A stretch of DNA of 64,000 nucleotides from QYOJ01 sp964449285 (GTDB lineage: Bacteria; Bacteroidota; Bacteroidia; Bacteroidales; FEN-979): the NCBI GenBank assembly GCA_964449285.1, contig CAYUZX010000006.1, positions 1-64,000 on the forward strand, given 5' to 3'. This document shows positions 17,890 to 26,394 of this stretch, in pieces (positions within the stretch are counted from its first letter, which is position 1; every line of letters starts with the position of its first letter). The position numbers and the translations under genes were made by a program. Below the pieces are notes generated by a model that was not told where the DNA came from, ran no database searches, and was given only the letters and a program-made list of their open reading frames with translations.

Positions 17890-19206
17890 ATGAGTACACT
17901 ATACACCATCAGCATTCACTTTTATGGCCTGGGAATCAGGATCGCAGCGATTTTTAATCCCAAAGCAAAACAGTGGGTGAAGGGAAGAAGAGGCCTGTTT
18001 CGGAAATTGGAAGAGTGCCTGAAACAGAGTGGCGATAGCTGGAAAGGAAATGTCTGGTTCCATTGCGCATCGTTAGGGGAGTTTGAGCAGGGGCGTCCAG
18101 TGATAGAAGGTTTCAGGGAACTTTATCCCGAATACAGGATTATCCTGACTTTTTACTCTCCCAGTGGATATGAGGTGAGAAATAACTATGGCGGCGCTGA
18201 AGGAATCTTCTATATGCCACTTGATACGCCACTGAATGCAAAAAGATGGGCTAATCTCCTGCACCCGAAACTAATCTTTTTTATCAAGTATGAATACTGG
18301 TTTAACTTCCTCGCAGAACTTAACCGTAGAAATATTCCTGTTTTCATCATCTCAGCCATTTTCCATCAGAACCAGCCCTTTTTTCAGCGATATGGTGGCT
18401 GGTTCAGAAGACAGCTCAAATTGATCTCCTGGTTCTTTTTGCAGAGCGAGGATGACAAAAAACTGGCAGAGTCATTGGAGATCAAGAATTTCACGATAAC
18501 CGGGGATACGCGTTTCGACCGGGTTTGGAGCATCAGGGAGCAGCGTAAACAGTTTCCCTTGATCGAGCAGTTTGCCGGGAGTGGAAGGGTCTTTTTGGGT
18601 GGGAGTACCTGGGAGCCGGATGAAGCCCTGATTCTGGACTTGATTAACCACAATCACCCTAACTTAAAGTATATCATTGCCCCGCATGAAGTACATGCCT
18701 CCCGGATCGAAAAGCTGGTGACTAACTGGCAGTTGGCAGTTGGCAGTTGGCAGTCATCAGGAACAGATCCGGGATCGACAATTGTTCGTTACTCTCAACT
18801 GACTTCTGAAACCGCTACCTCTGCCCGGGTCATTATCGTTGATTCAATCGGTATCCTGTCACACCTCTATCAATATGCTTCTTTCTCCATGATCGGAGGT
18901 GGGTTTGGTGTGGGGATCCACAACATTCTTGAGGCTGCTACTTTTGGAAATCCGGTGATGTTTGGCCCCAATTTCCAGAAATTTACCGAAGCCCGGGAGT
19001 TGATTCGCCTTGGCGGAGCATTCTCTGTTCGGAATGCAACCGAATTGTCCGGAGTCATGAAGGGGCTGCTGGAGAGTGATGATGACTATCGCCAGGCATC
19101 CTCCATCTGCTACGATTTTGTCGAAAACAATCGGGGAGCCACCCGCCGTATCCTTCAGGGAATCCAAACACTCGGATTTATCGCTCCCTCCCGCAAAAAT
19201 TCCTGA
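17890..19206 (+). CDS. waaA: 3-deoxy-D-manno-octulosonic acid transferase
   Basis: Inner-membrane-associated GT30 enzyme adding Kdo to lipid A precursor. 438 residues with an N-terminal hydrophobic stretch (YTISIHFYGLGIRIAAIF) as anchor. The catalytic-base region is HCASLGEFEQGRPVI (E64), followed by LTFYSPSGYE, KYEYWFN, TGDTRFDRV, GGSTWEPDE, APHEVH and SMIGGGFGVGIHNILEAATFGNPVMFGPN, the GT-B nucleotide-sugar site. Residues about 279-288 (WQLAVGSWQ) are encoded by four TTGGCAG-type heptamers and are not expected in the family; they sit in the loop between HEVHASRIEKLV and IVRYSQL. Reading frame is preserved through the insertion. Confidence 0.93.
   Translation: MSTLYTISIHFYGLGIRIAAIFNPKAKQWVKGRRGLFRKLEECLKQSGDSWKGNVWFHCASLGEFEQGRPVIEGFRELYPEYRIILTFYSPSGYEVRNNYGGAEGIFYMPLDTPLNAKRWANLLHPKLIFFIKYEYWFNFLAELNRRNIPVFIISAIFHQNQPFFQRYGGWFRRQLKLISWFFLQSEDDKKLAESLEIKNFTITGDTRFDRVWSIREQRKQFPLIEQFAGSGRVFLGGSTWEPDEALILDLINHNHPNLKYIIAPHEVHASRIEKLVTNWQLAVGSWQSSGTDPGSTIVRYSQLTSETATSARVIIVDSIGILSHLYQYASFSMIGGGFGVGIHNILEAATFGNPVMFGPNFQKFTEARELIRLGGAFSVRNATELSGVMKGLLESDDDYRQASSICYDFVENNRGATRRILQGIQTLGFIAPSRKNS
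18726..18753 (+). repeat. in-frame TTGGCAG heptamer array inside waaA
   Basis: Four 7-mers (one CTGGCAG, three TTGGCAG) inside the waaA reading frame, encoding about ten residues in a presumed surface loop. Confidence 0.9.
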
Positions 19207-19241
19207 TGTTGTTTCATTATGCGTATGTGCGTATTATTATG

Positions 19242-19249
19242 TAAGTTTG
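19242..19249 (+). promoter_or_regulatory. putative -7 element of the lipoprotein gene
   Basis: TAAGTTTG matches TAnnTTTG exactly, 39 nt before the ATG at 19289. No TTTG at the expected -33 spacing. Confidence 0.45.
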
Positions 19250-19288
19250 TTTTAAATAAAAATTAGCTATAAACAAATTCACGTAACA

Positions 19289-19933
19289 ATGAAAAACAGA
19301 TCCTTTCTATCAATGGGATTACTGGCAGTAACCCTTGCATTCATTCTTTCGGGATGCTCTCCTGTCACACTCACCTCATGGAAAAACCCTAAAGTCAATG
19401 AGCAGATCAGCAAGGTGGTCGTTTGGGGCATGTTCAATAAGCTGGAGTATGAAAAACCCTTCGAGGATGCCATGGTAGCTTATTTTAATTACAAAGGAAT
19501 AAAGGCAATCTCTGCATTGGAATTTTTGGATCCCAATGTCAAGTATGAATACCCGGAACTTGAACGGGTCATCGACAGCGTTGGAGCGGATGGGATCCTG
19601 ATCTTCTCATACAAGGGCACTGATAAGGAAAAAGATTATGTGCCGGTTTCAACGTCAATCTATCCCGATTACTACTACAACTACTATGGCTATTATAATT
19701 GGTATTATCCTTATTATGGCCCGGGTTACAATGTGGTTACTTCAGGAGGTTATTGGACCACAACAACCATTGTCAATCTGACTGCGAACCTTTATGGGAA
19801 TAGCAAAGATGAGTTAATATGGACTGCACAGGTCAGCATCACCGATCCCGATTACATCGATACTGCATCTACCGAAATTGCCAAAGACGTCTACCAGGAC
19901 TGGCAGAAAAACAACGTGTTGAAGTTTAAGTGA
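19289..19933 (+). CDS. DUF4136-like lipoprotein with a Tyr-rich segment
   Basis: 214 residues. Lipoprotein signal peptide with lipobox LSGC (Cys23). The body resembles the DUF4136-type fold of small envelope lipoproteins (SKVVVWGMFNKLEYEKPFEDAM, YKGIKAISALEFLDPN, VDSVGADGILIFSYKGTDKE, ending STEIAKDVYQDWQKNNVLKF). A strikingly aromatic loop at about residues 130-150 (YPDYYYNYYGYYNWYYPYYG) interrupts it. Family placement is by pattern only. It stands alone with its own -7 box. Confidence 0.72.
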   Translation: MKNRSFLSMGLLAVTLAFILSGCSPVTLTSWKNPKVNEQISKVVVWGMFNKLEYEKPFEDAMVAYFNYKGIKAISALEFLDPNVKYEYPELERVIDSVGADGILIFSYKGTDKEKDYVPVSTSIYPDYYYNYYGYYNWYYPYYGPGYNVVTSGGYWTTTTIVNLTANLYGNSKDELIWTAQVSITDPDYIDTASTEIAKDVYQDWQKNNVLKFK

Positions 19934-19972
19934 GGAAATATTACCAGATGCCTGAATAAAGGCGTGCCGTTT

Positions 19973-20021
19973 TACGTCCTACGTCTTACGTCTTACGTCC
20001 TACGTCCCACGTCCTACGTAC
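19973..20021. repeat. TACGTCC heptamer array overlapping the mqnC 3' end
   Basis: Seven contiguous 7-mers of consensus TACGTCC with one or two changes. The mqnC stop codon (20002-20000, minus strand) and its last six or so codons are made of this repeat. Confidence 0.9.
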
Positions 20022-21100
20022 CTGAAGTCCTGATCCCGCTGTGCCGGCTCAAACCCGGCATCGCTGATTGCTTGCTGGATGCCGGCTGCATCAAAAGTAT
20101 AGGAGGCTCCCGCCACGGAGACCACGTTCTCTTCAATCATGATGCTCCCGAAATCGTTGGCGCCGGCATGGAGAGAGAGCTGAGCGGTTTCTTTTCCTAC
20201 AGTAAGCCATGATGCCTGAATGTATGGAATGTTTGGGAGCATGATGCGGCTGATGGCGATCATGCGAATGTACTCTTCCGGTGTCACCTTGTTGGTGACA
20301 CCGGATTTTTTTCGCAACTGAGTGTTTTCATCCTGAAAGGGCCAGGGAACGAAATTAAGGAACCCTTTATGGCCGACAGGTTTTTCCGACTGAAGTGTGC
20401 GCAGTGCAATGAGATGCTCCAGCCGTTCTTCAATGGTTTCGATGTGGCCGAACATCATCGTGGCAGAGGTGGTAAGGTTGAGTTCATGGGCCGCCCGCAT
20501 CACTTCAAGCCACTCTTTTGTGGAACATTTTGCCGGGGAAAGTTCTCTCCTTACCCGGTCAACAAGGATCTCGGCGCCAGCACCGGGCAGGCTGCTCAGT
20601 CCGGCATCTACAAGTTGCAGCAACACCTCCTTGAAAGAGAGTCCCTCCATCTTTGACAGATGTACGATCTCAGGAGGTCCGAGCGCGTGGAGGCGGAGGG
20701 TAGGATAATGTCTCTTCAGATCGCGAAAAAGTTGCTGGTAAAAATCGAGCCCCAGGTTGGGATGCATCCCCCCCTGGAGCAGTAGCTGGTTGCCTCCCAA
20801 TTTCTTCATTTCATCGATCTTCCGAATGTATTCATGAAGTGTTGTGACGTAGGCATCTTCACTTCGGATAGTCCGGTAGAAATTGCAGAACGTGCATCCG
20901 GAAAGGCAGATATTGGTGATATTTACATTTCTGTCGATGATCCATGTCACCACGTTATCGGGATGTTGCTTCAGTTTCAATGTGTTACCAAGCGCCATCA
21001 GGTCTGTGAGAGGAGCTTCGGAATATAACAGGCTCCCCTCCCGGGTATCAAGAAATTCTCTGACAAGCGCCTTCTCAACGATCTGATTCAGACTCAACAT
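20000..21100 (-). CDS. mqnC: cyclic dehypoxanthinyl futalosine synthase
   Basis: Radical SAM enzyme of the futalosine route to menaquinone, cyclising dehypoxanthine futalosine. 366 residues. The iron-sulfur cluster motif CLSGCTFC gives C65, C69 and C72 (CxxxCxxC) and is preceded by WIIDRNVNITNIC. Further family segments are LLLQGGMHPNLGLDFY, ALGPPEIVHLSKMEG, GLSSLPGAGAEILVDRVR, TTSATMMFGHIET and ANDFGSIMIEENVVS. MqnC is favoured over MqnE by the ALGPPEI and PGAGAEIL phrasing. The C-terminal RYVGRGT is encoded by the TACGTCC repeat; the conserved protein probably ended near QRDQDF. No other mqn gene is in the window. Confidence 0.92.
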   Translation of the reverse strand: MLSLNQIVEKALVREFLDTREGSLLYSEAPLTDLMALGNTLKLKQHPDNVVTWIIDRNVNITNICLSGCTFCNFYRTIRSEDAYVTTLHEYIRKIDEMKKLGGNQLLLQGGMHPNLGLDFYQQLFRDLKRHYPTLRLHALGPPEIVHLSKMEGLSFKEVLLQLVDAGLSSLPGAGAEILVDRVRRELSPAKCSTKEWLEVMRAAHELNLTTSATMMFGHIETIEERLEHLIALRTLQSEKPVGHKGFLNFVPWPFQDENTQLRKKSGVTNKVTPEEYIRMIAISRIMLPNIPYIQASWLTVGKETAQLSLHAGANDFGSIMIEENVVSVAGASYTFDAAGIQQAISDAGFEPAQRDQDFRYVGRGT

Positions 21101-21118
21101 TCCCCGATGTTTTTTTTC

Positions 21119-21148
21119 TAACTTTGCAATCTTCAGCGCTCAAAATTA
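21119..21148. promoter_or_regulatory. interleaved divergent -7 elements for pepA (+) and mqnC (-)
   Basis: Plus strand TAACTTTG at 21119-21126 (pepA, ATG 21158) and minus strand TAATTTTG at 21148-21141 (mqnC, ATG 21100). Both match TAnnTTTG exactly and face each other, so the two transcripts would overlap at their 5' ends. Neither has a well-spaced TTTG -33 box. Confidence 0.5.
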
Positions 21149-21157
21149 AGAAAAAAG

Positions 21158-22591
21158 ATGTACCCAAAAATCAGTGCCCAAACCGGGTTTACACGTGGGG
21201 AAGACCTGATCCTCCTGACGAATTCTCTAAAAAAGCTCCCAAAAGGACTCTTTTCGGGCCGCGAAATCAAGTTTATAAATGATCAGTATAAGAAGAAGGT
21301 AGAGATGATTCCCTTTAATAGACTGGATCACTGGGTCCTGGTTCAGGTTCTCCCGGCAGCTAAAGATGCGGATCAGCGCAGAGAGGATTGCCGGAAGGCG
21401 GGAGACAAGATCCAACTCTTTCTGAACGAACACAACGTTACCCATGTCACTCTCTTCGACGTTAACCTCATGGGGGATGAAGCAATCGCACTGGTAGAGG
21501 GAATGGCCCTGGGCAGCTATCAGTTTCTCAAGTACAAGACCGACAAGGAGGAAACAAATACCCTCAACGAGATTGGCATCTTCAGTGAAAAAGTCGGAAA
21601 AAAGGAAGTGTCGGAGATTATTGCCATGCTTAGCGGAGTTGATTTTACCCGCGACCTGGTCAATGAGCCAAACTCCTATCTCACCGCAACAGCTTTTGCC
21701 GGAGAGGTTAAAACTGCAGCGGTGGAAGCCGGGATTACAGTGGAACTTCTGAGCAAGAAGAAACTCGAAGCGCTTCAGATGGGAGGGCTTCTTGGTGTCA
21801 ACAAAGGGAGCGTTGAGCCCCCGCTCTTCATCATCCTCGAATACAAACCCGGCCATCCAAAAAATAAAAAACCCATTGTGCTTGTTGGCAAAGGAATCGT
21901 TTACGATACGGGTGGGATGAACCTGAAAACGGAATCGCACATGGAGAATATGAAAACCGATATGGCTGGTGGCGCAGCTGTTGCAGGAGCGATGCTGGCG
22001 ATTGCAAAGGCGAAGCTTCCGGCCCATGTGGTTGGGCTGATCCCTGCAACCGACAACCGCCCCGGGCCTCAGGCAATTGTTTCGGGCGACATCCTGAAAA
22101 TGCATAACGGGATGACGGTAGAGGTGATCAACACGGATGCCGAGGGGAGGCTAATCCTGGCCGATGCCCTAAGCTATGCGAAACGGTATGATCCGGAACT
22201 CACCATCGACCTGGCTACACTTACCGGATCAGCTGTTAGGGCAATCGGGAAAAGGGCAATTGCCGGGATGCAGTCAGACGCCGGGAAAGAGTTTGAAAGG
22301 TTGAAAACTTGTGGCTCAGAAGTGTATGAGCGGATTGTCGAGCTTCCTCTCTGGGAGGATTACGGAGAAGAGATCAAATCACAGATGGCCGATCTCAAAA
22401 ACCTGGGAGGCCCCGAAGCAGGAGCCATCACTGCCGGGAAGTTCTTACAGAAATTCACCAGCTATCCCTACATCCATCTGGATATTGCTGGCCCGTCATT
22501 TCTAGATAAACGTGACTCCTACAGAGGACAAGGAGCTACCGGGGTTGGCGTAAGACTTCTGATAGAATTTGTAAAAGGAATTACAAAATAA
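21158..22591 (+). CDS. pepA: M17 leucyl aminopeptidase
   Basis: Cytosolic zinc/manganese aminopeptidase releasing N-terminal residues from peptides. 477 residues with an N-terminal regulatory domain (about 1-160) and a C-terminal M17 catalytic domain. Metal and catalytic segments are GKGIVYDTGGMNLKTE (Lys and Asp ligands), KTDMAGGAAVAGAM, the family signature NTDAEGRLILADAL, and TIDLATLTGSAVRAIG. The end, SYRGQGATGVGVRLL, is typical. Divergent from mqnC with overlapping promoters. Confidence 0.94.
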   Translation: MYPKISAQTGFTRGEDLILLTNSLKKLPKGLFSGREIKFINDQYKKKVEMIPFNRLDHWVLVQVLPAAKDADQRREDCRKAGDKIQLFLNEHNVTHVTLFDVNLMGDEAIALVEGMALGSYQFLKYKTDKEETNTLNEIGIFSEKVGKKEVSEIIAMLSGVDFTRDLVNEPNSYLTATAFAGEVKTAAVEAGITVELLSKKKLEALQMGGLLGVNKGSVEPPLFIILEYKPGHPKNKKPIVLVGKGIVYDTGGMNLKTESHMENMKTDMAGGAAVAGAMLAIAKAKLPAHVVGLIPATDNRPGPQAIVSGDILKMHNGMTVEVINTDAEGRLILADALSYAKRYDPELTIDLATLTGSAVRAIGKRAIAGMQSDAGKEFERLKTCGSEVYERIVELPLWEDYGEEIKSQMADLKNLGGPEAGAITAGKFLQKFTSYPYIHLDIAGPSFLDKRDSYRGQGATGVGVRLLIEFVKGITK

Positions 22592-22643
22592 AAATTACGA
22601 ATTACGAATGATCAATTAATTTCGCTATTTCACTATTTAACCA
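22592..22643. repeat. TTACGAA repeat pair upstream of pdxA
   Basis: TTACGAA at 22595-22601 and 22602-22608 followed by an AT-rich stretch. TAATTTCG near 22617 is one mismatch from a -7 box and is a weak promoter candidate for pdxA. Confidence 0.5.
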
Positions 22644-23723
22644 ATGGAACAAACCCCAGATAAAGAATTCCGCATCCGAATCGGCATCTCGCATGGCGAT
22701 ATCAATGGCATAAGCTATGAGGTGATCATCAAGACCCTGCTGGATCAGCGCCTTTTTGAAAACTTTACCATAATCCTTTACGGCTCCTCCAAAGTGGCAT
22801 CTTACTACAGGAAACTGATGGATGTGAACGAAGTGAACTTTAATATCATCAAAAAAGCGGAGGATGCACACCCACGGCGGCCGAACATCATCAACGTAAT
22901 TGAAGAGGAGGTACGGATCGACATAGGAACCATAACCCCAATTGCCGGAGAGCTGGCTTACAAAGCGCTGGAGATGGCGATGGATGACCTGTTGAAGGGA
23001 CATATTGACGTACTGGTTACCGCGCCTATCAGCAAGAAGAACATTCAATCGGAAAACTTTAAGTTTCCAGGTCATACCGAATATCTGGCCGACCGTTGCA
23101 AGGTTGACGATTCGCTCATGCTAATGGTGAACCGCGACTTCAGGATAGGAGTTGTTACTGGACACATTCCGCTTTCAAAGGTTCCTGAGTCGCTTACTGC
23201 AGAACTTATTCTCAGGAAAATAAAGATCCTGAATGAATCCCTGAAACAGGATTTCGGCATCATCAGGCCGAAGATCGCCCTGCTTGCTCTCAACCCTCAT
23301 GCGGGCGACGATGGTCTCATCGGCGATGAAGATCAGCGGATTATCAAACCGGCCGTCGATGAGGCTTTTTCAAACGATATCCTTGCATTTGGGCCCTATC
23401 CGGCCGACGGGTTTCTTGGCTCTGCAAACTTCAGGGAGTTTGATGGGATACTCGCAATGTATCACGACCAGGGGATGATTCCATTCAAGTTGGTATCTTT
23501 TGACGAAGGAGTGAATTTTACCGCCGGACTGCCTGTTGTAAGAACCTCCCCGGCTCATGGGACAGCATTTGATATTACCGGCAAAAATGAAGCCAATCCC
23601 CAGGCTTTCAGGAATGCACTCCTCCAGGGATGTGATATCTTTTCAAACAGGATACAATATAAAGAACTTTTTAGCAATCCATTGAAAATCCCAACAAAGT
23701 CAAAAGAGAACAACAACGAATGA
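22644..23723 (+). CDS. pdxA: 4-hydroxythreonine-4-phosphate dehydrogenase
   Basis: NAD-dependent oxidation of 4-phosphohydroxy-L-threonine in the DXP-dependent pyridoxal 5'-phosphate pathway. 359 residues, slightly longer than the enterobacterial protein. Recognisable are IGISHGDINGISYEVI (N-terminal), VTAPISKKNI, FPGHTEYLADRC, ALNPHAGDDGLIGDED and the metal-binding AMYHDQGMIPFK, then TSPAHGTAFDITGKNEANPQ. The stop overlaps the murF-alr start by 4 nt (ATGA), so the PLP-synthesis enzyme and the PLP-dependent alanine racemase are translationally linked. Confidence 0.94.
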   Translation: MEQTPDKEFRIRIGISHGDINGISYEVIIKTLLDQRLFENFTIILYGSSKVASYYRKLMDVNEVNFNIIKKAEDAHPRRPNIINVIEEEVRIDIGTITPIAGELAYKALEMAMDDLLKGHIDVLVTAPISKKNIQSENFKFPGHTEYLADRCKVDDSLMLMVNRDFRIGVVTGHIPLSKVPESLTAELILRKIKILNESLKQDFGIIRPKIALLALNPHAGDDGLIGDEDQRIIKPAVDEAFSNDILAFGPYPADGFLGSANFREFDGILAMYHDQGMIPFKLVSFDEGVNFTAGLPVVRTSPAHGTAFDITGKNEANPQAFRNALLQGCDIFSNRIQYKELFSNPLKIPTKSKENNNE

Positions 23724-26383
23724 ACCAATCCCGGTATACGGCAGCATCCATTGCTGAGATCGTTGGTGGAGAGATTTCCGGCTCAGGCAACCGTGATCAG
23801 GAGATCAGGGAGCTGCTGATTGATAGCCGCCGGCTGGTCCATCCGGATGGATCCATGTTCATCGCATTGGTGAGCGAACGGAATGATGGCCACCGCTATA
23901 TCACGGAACTGGTAGAGAGAGGAGTAAGCTGCTTTTTAGTTGGCAGTGGACAGTGGACGGTTGGTAATGAGGGAAGATGGACGAAGGAAGAAAGACGAAG
24001 AGAGAAGGACGAAGAACAATCCGGCATCCGGCATCCGGCATCCGGCAACCAGCAACCGATCTTCATCCTCGTCCCCGACACCCGGGCGGCACTCCAGAAG
24101 CTGGCAGCGTTTCACAGAAGCCAATTTAGCTATCCTGTTATCGGAATTACGGGCAGCAACGGGAAGACTATCGTAAAAGAGTGGCTCTACCAACTTCTTT
24201 CTCCCGATATGGATGTGATCCGCAGCCCGAAAAGTTTCAACTCGCAGATTGGTGTCCCGCTCTCTGTGTGGAATATGGATGCCCGCCATAACCTGGCTAT
24301 CATCGAAGCGGGGATCTCTGAACCAGGAGAGATGGAAAAGCTGGAGCAGATAATCAAACCGGAAATCGGGATATTTACAACCGTTGGTCCGGCTCATGAT
24401 GCTCATTTTACAGGCAACACCGAGAAAGTGGACGAAAAACTCAAGCTCTTCCGCCATGCTGAAGTCCTCATATACCGGTCTGACCACTCCATCATTACCG
24501 AGAGGCTTAATGCTTCTGATGATTATAAGAAACTGACGAGATTCACCTGGGGAACACAGAAGGGAGATGACCTCCGGATCACCGGCATCCTTAAAGAGAG
24601 TGACCATACAAGCATCACCGGCATCTGCGGAGGCAAAGAGAGTGAAATCACCATCCCGTTTACCGATGACGCTTCGGTGGAGAATGCCATCCACTGCTGG
24701 GCACTCATTCAATTAAGAATGAAGAATCAGGAATTAGGAATTTTCCGGCATCTGGCGTCCGGTATCGCGGTTCCCGAACCGGAGCGAAGCGAAACGCGGT
24801 GGAGCCAGGTACGCATCGTGCAGCGTTTTTCTCTACTCGCGTCTGTTGCCATGCGCCTGGAGCTCAAAGATGCGATCAACAACTGTTCGCTGATAAACGA
24901 CAGCTACAACGCCGATATCAATTCATTGGGGATCGCGCTGGATTTCCTGGCTCAGCAGAAACAACACCTCAAAAGAACAATCATCCTCTCCGACATTTTG
25001 CAAACGGGAAGGAGTGCGGACGAGCTTTATAGTGAGGTCGCCAGCATTATCGGTTCGCGGAAAATTAACAGGATCATCGGGATCGGACAAGAGATATCCC
25101 GGTTTCAGGACAGGTTCCCGATACATAAAACGTTTTATCCGAACACAGACGATTTTCTGACGCATTTTCCGCTCTCTTCGTTCCACGATGAGACAATTCT
25201 GCTGAAAGGAGCGCGTGTATTTGGATTTGAACGCATCAGCCAGGCGCTTCAGCAGAAAGCACATGAGACCGTTCTGGAGATCAACCTCGATGCGCTGGTT
25301 CACAACCTCAACTACTTCAGGGCCAAGCTGAAACCTGAAGTGCAGACCATGGTGATGGTCAAGGCATTTTCTTATGGAAGCGGCAGCTTTGAGATCGCTA
25401 ACCTTTTGCAGTTCCATCAGGTAGATTATCTGGCAGTGGCCTACGCCGATGAAGGAGTCGAACTCCGGAAAGCGGGGATCACGATGCCCATCATGGTTAT
25501 GAGCCCGGAAGAGGAGAGCCTGGATGCTCTCCTATCATGGAACCTGGAACCGGAGATATACAGCTTCCGCATTCTCAGGATGCTGGAGGAGGCCATGAAA
25601 CGTAACGATCTCACTTCGAAGCATGAAGTCAGGATTCATCTCAAACTCGATACCGGGATGCATCGGTTGGGTTTTTGCGAGCCCGACCTGGAAAAGCTTA
25701 CAGGAATACTGAAACAGAATCCGCAATACAAAGTCCGGTCTATCTTCTCCCATCTTGCTGCCAGTGAGGAACCAGTGCAGGATAGTTTCACTCAGGAACA
25801 GTTTACACGGTTCCTGGAGATGATAGGCAGGATTAAAGGCAAGCTGGATTACCCCGTCATGTTGCATATCCTGAACTCGGCGGGGATAAGCCGGTTTCCT
25901 GAGATGCAACTCAATATGGTTAGGCTGGGAATCGGTTTGTACGGAGTTGGCCACAATTCGGAAGAGCAACAAAAATTACGTAATGTCAGCAGGTTACGGA
26001 CGGTGATCACACAAATCAAACGGGTAAAAAAAGGGGAGACTGTGGGATACAACCGTAAGGGGATAGCAGAGAGAGATACGATGATCGCGGTAGTCCCGGT
26101 GGGATATGCCGACGGGCTGAACCGGCGGCTTGGGAATGGGTGCGGAAAGATGTTAGTGAACGGAGAGTCAGCCCCCCTGATCGGAAATGTGTGCATGGAT
26201 CTCTGTATGCTGGATATCACCGGGATCGTGGAGGCAGGCACGATGGTAGAAGAAGGGGATGAAGTGGTTGTCTTCGGGGATACAATGCCGGTTTTCATAC
26301 TGGCCGAAACACTGCAAACCATCCCTTATGAGATTATGACTGGCATCTCCAGACGAGTGAAACGTATCTATTACCATGAGTAA
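23720..26383 (+). CDS. murF-alr: bifunctional MurF ligase / alanine racemase with in-frame repeat insertions
   Basis: Fusion typical of Bacteroidota. MurF (about 1-510) adds D-Ala-D-Ala to UDP-MurNAc-tripeptide: ATP loop GITGSNGKTIVKEW (K149), NAIIEAGISEPGEM-like segment, NDSYNADINS. Alr (about 515-887) supplies D-alanine: PLP lysine in VMVKAFSYGSG (K548), KLDTGMHRLGF, LNSAGISRFPE, VGYNRKG (Y777) and NVCMDLCMLDI. The 887-residue length exceeds the roughly 820-840 residues usual for this fusion. Two stretches explain the excess. Residues about 74-114 are built from AGTGGAC, GACGAAG-like and ATCCGGC heptamers. Residues about 333-360 (HLASGIAVPEPERSETRW) come from another repeat-like segment. 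Both keep the frame. Overlaps pdxA by 4 nt. Confidence 0.93.
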   Translation: MNQSRYTAASIAEIVGGEISGSGNRDQEIRELLIDSRRLVHPDGSMFIALVSERNDGHRYITELVERGVSCFLVGSGQWTVGNEGRWTKEERRREKDEEQSGIRHPASGNQQPIFILVPDTRAALQKLAAFHRSQFSYPVIGITGSNGKTIVKEWLYQLLSPDMDVIRSPKSFNSQIGVPLSVWNMDARHNLAIIEAGISEPGEMEKLEQIIKPEIGIFTTVGPAHDAHFTGNTEKVDEKLKLFRHAEVLIYRSDHSIITERLNASDDYKKLTRFTWGTQKGDDLRITGILKESDHTSITGICGGKESEITIPFTDDASVENAIHCWALIQLRMKNQELGIFRHLASGIAVPEPERSETRWSQVRIVQRFSLLASVAMRLELKDAINNCSLINDSYNADINSLGIALDFLAQQKQHLKRTIILSDILQTGRSADELYSEVASIIGSRKINRIIGIGQEISRFQDRFPIHKTFYPNTDDFLTHFPLSSFHDETILLKGARVFGFERISQALQQKAHETVLEINLDALVHNLNYFRAKLKPEVQTMVMVKAFSYGSGSFEIANLLQFHQVDYLAVAYADEGVELRKAGITMPIMVMSPEEESLDALLSWNLEPEIYSFRILRMLEEAMKRNDLTSKHEVRIHLKLDTGMHRLGFCEPDLEKLTGILKQNPQYKVRSIFSHLAASEEPVQDSFTQEQFTRFLEMIGRIKGKLDYPVMLHILNSAGISRFPEMQLNMVRLGIGLYGVGHNSEEQQKLRNVSRLRTVITQIKRVKKGETVGYNRKGIAERDTMIAVVPVGYADGLNRRLGNGCGKMLVNGESAPLIGNVCMDLCMLDITGIVEAGTMVEEGDEVVVFGDTMPVFILAETLQTIPYEIMTGISRRVKRIYYHE
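23938..24057 (+). repeat. in-frame composite heptamer insertion in the MurF domain
   Basis: AGTGGAC twice at 23945-23958, then purine-rich degenerate GACGAAG units to about 24016, then ATCCGGC four times at 24019-24046 with an AACCAGC tail. Encodes a polar, low-complexity stretch of about 40 residues between CFLVG and PIFILVPDT. Confidence 0.88.
24717..24802 (+). repeat. second in-frame repeat-like insertion in the MurF domain
   Basis: A run of AGGAATT-like units (AGGAATTAGGAATT at 24729-24742), a CCGGCATCTGGCGTCCGG segment, and the palindrome GGTTCCCGAACC followed by GGAGCGAAGCGAAACGC. It reads through in frame between WALIQLR and VRIVQRF. Confidence 0.75.
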
Positions 26384-26394
26384 ATAAGAGCTGA

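Noticed and set aside
17843..20021. Heptamer arrays considered as CRISPR repeats
   Set aside because: Units are 7 nt and contiguous with no spacers, and no cas genes are in the window.
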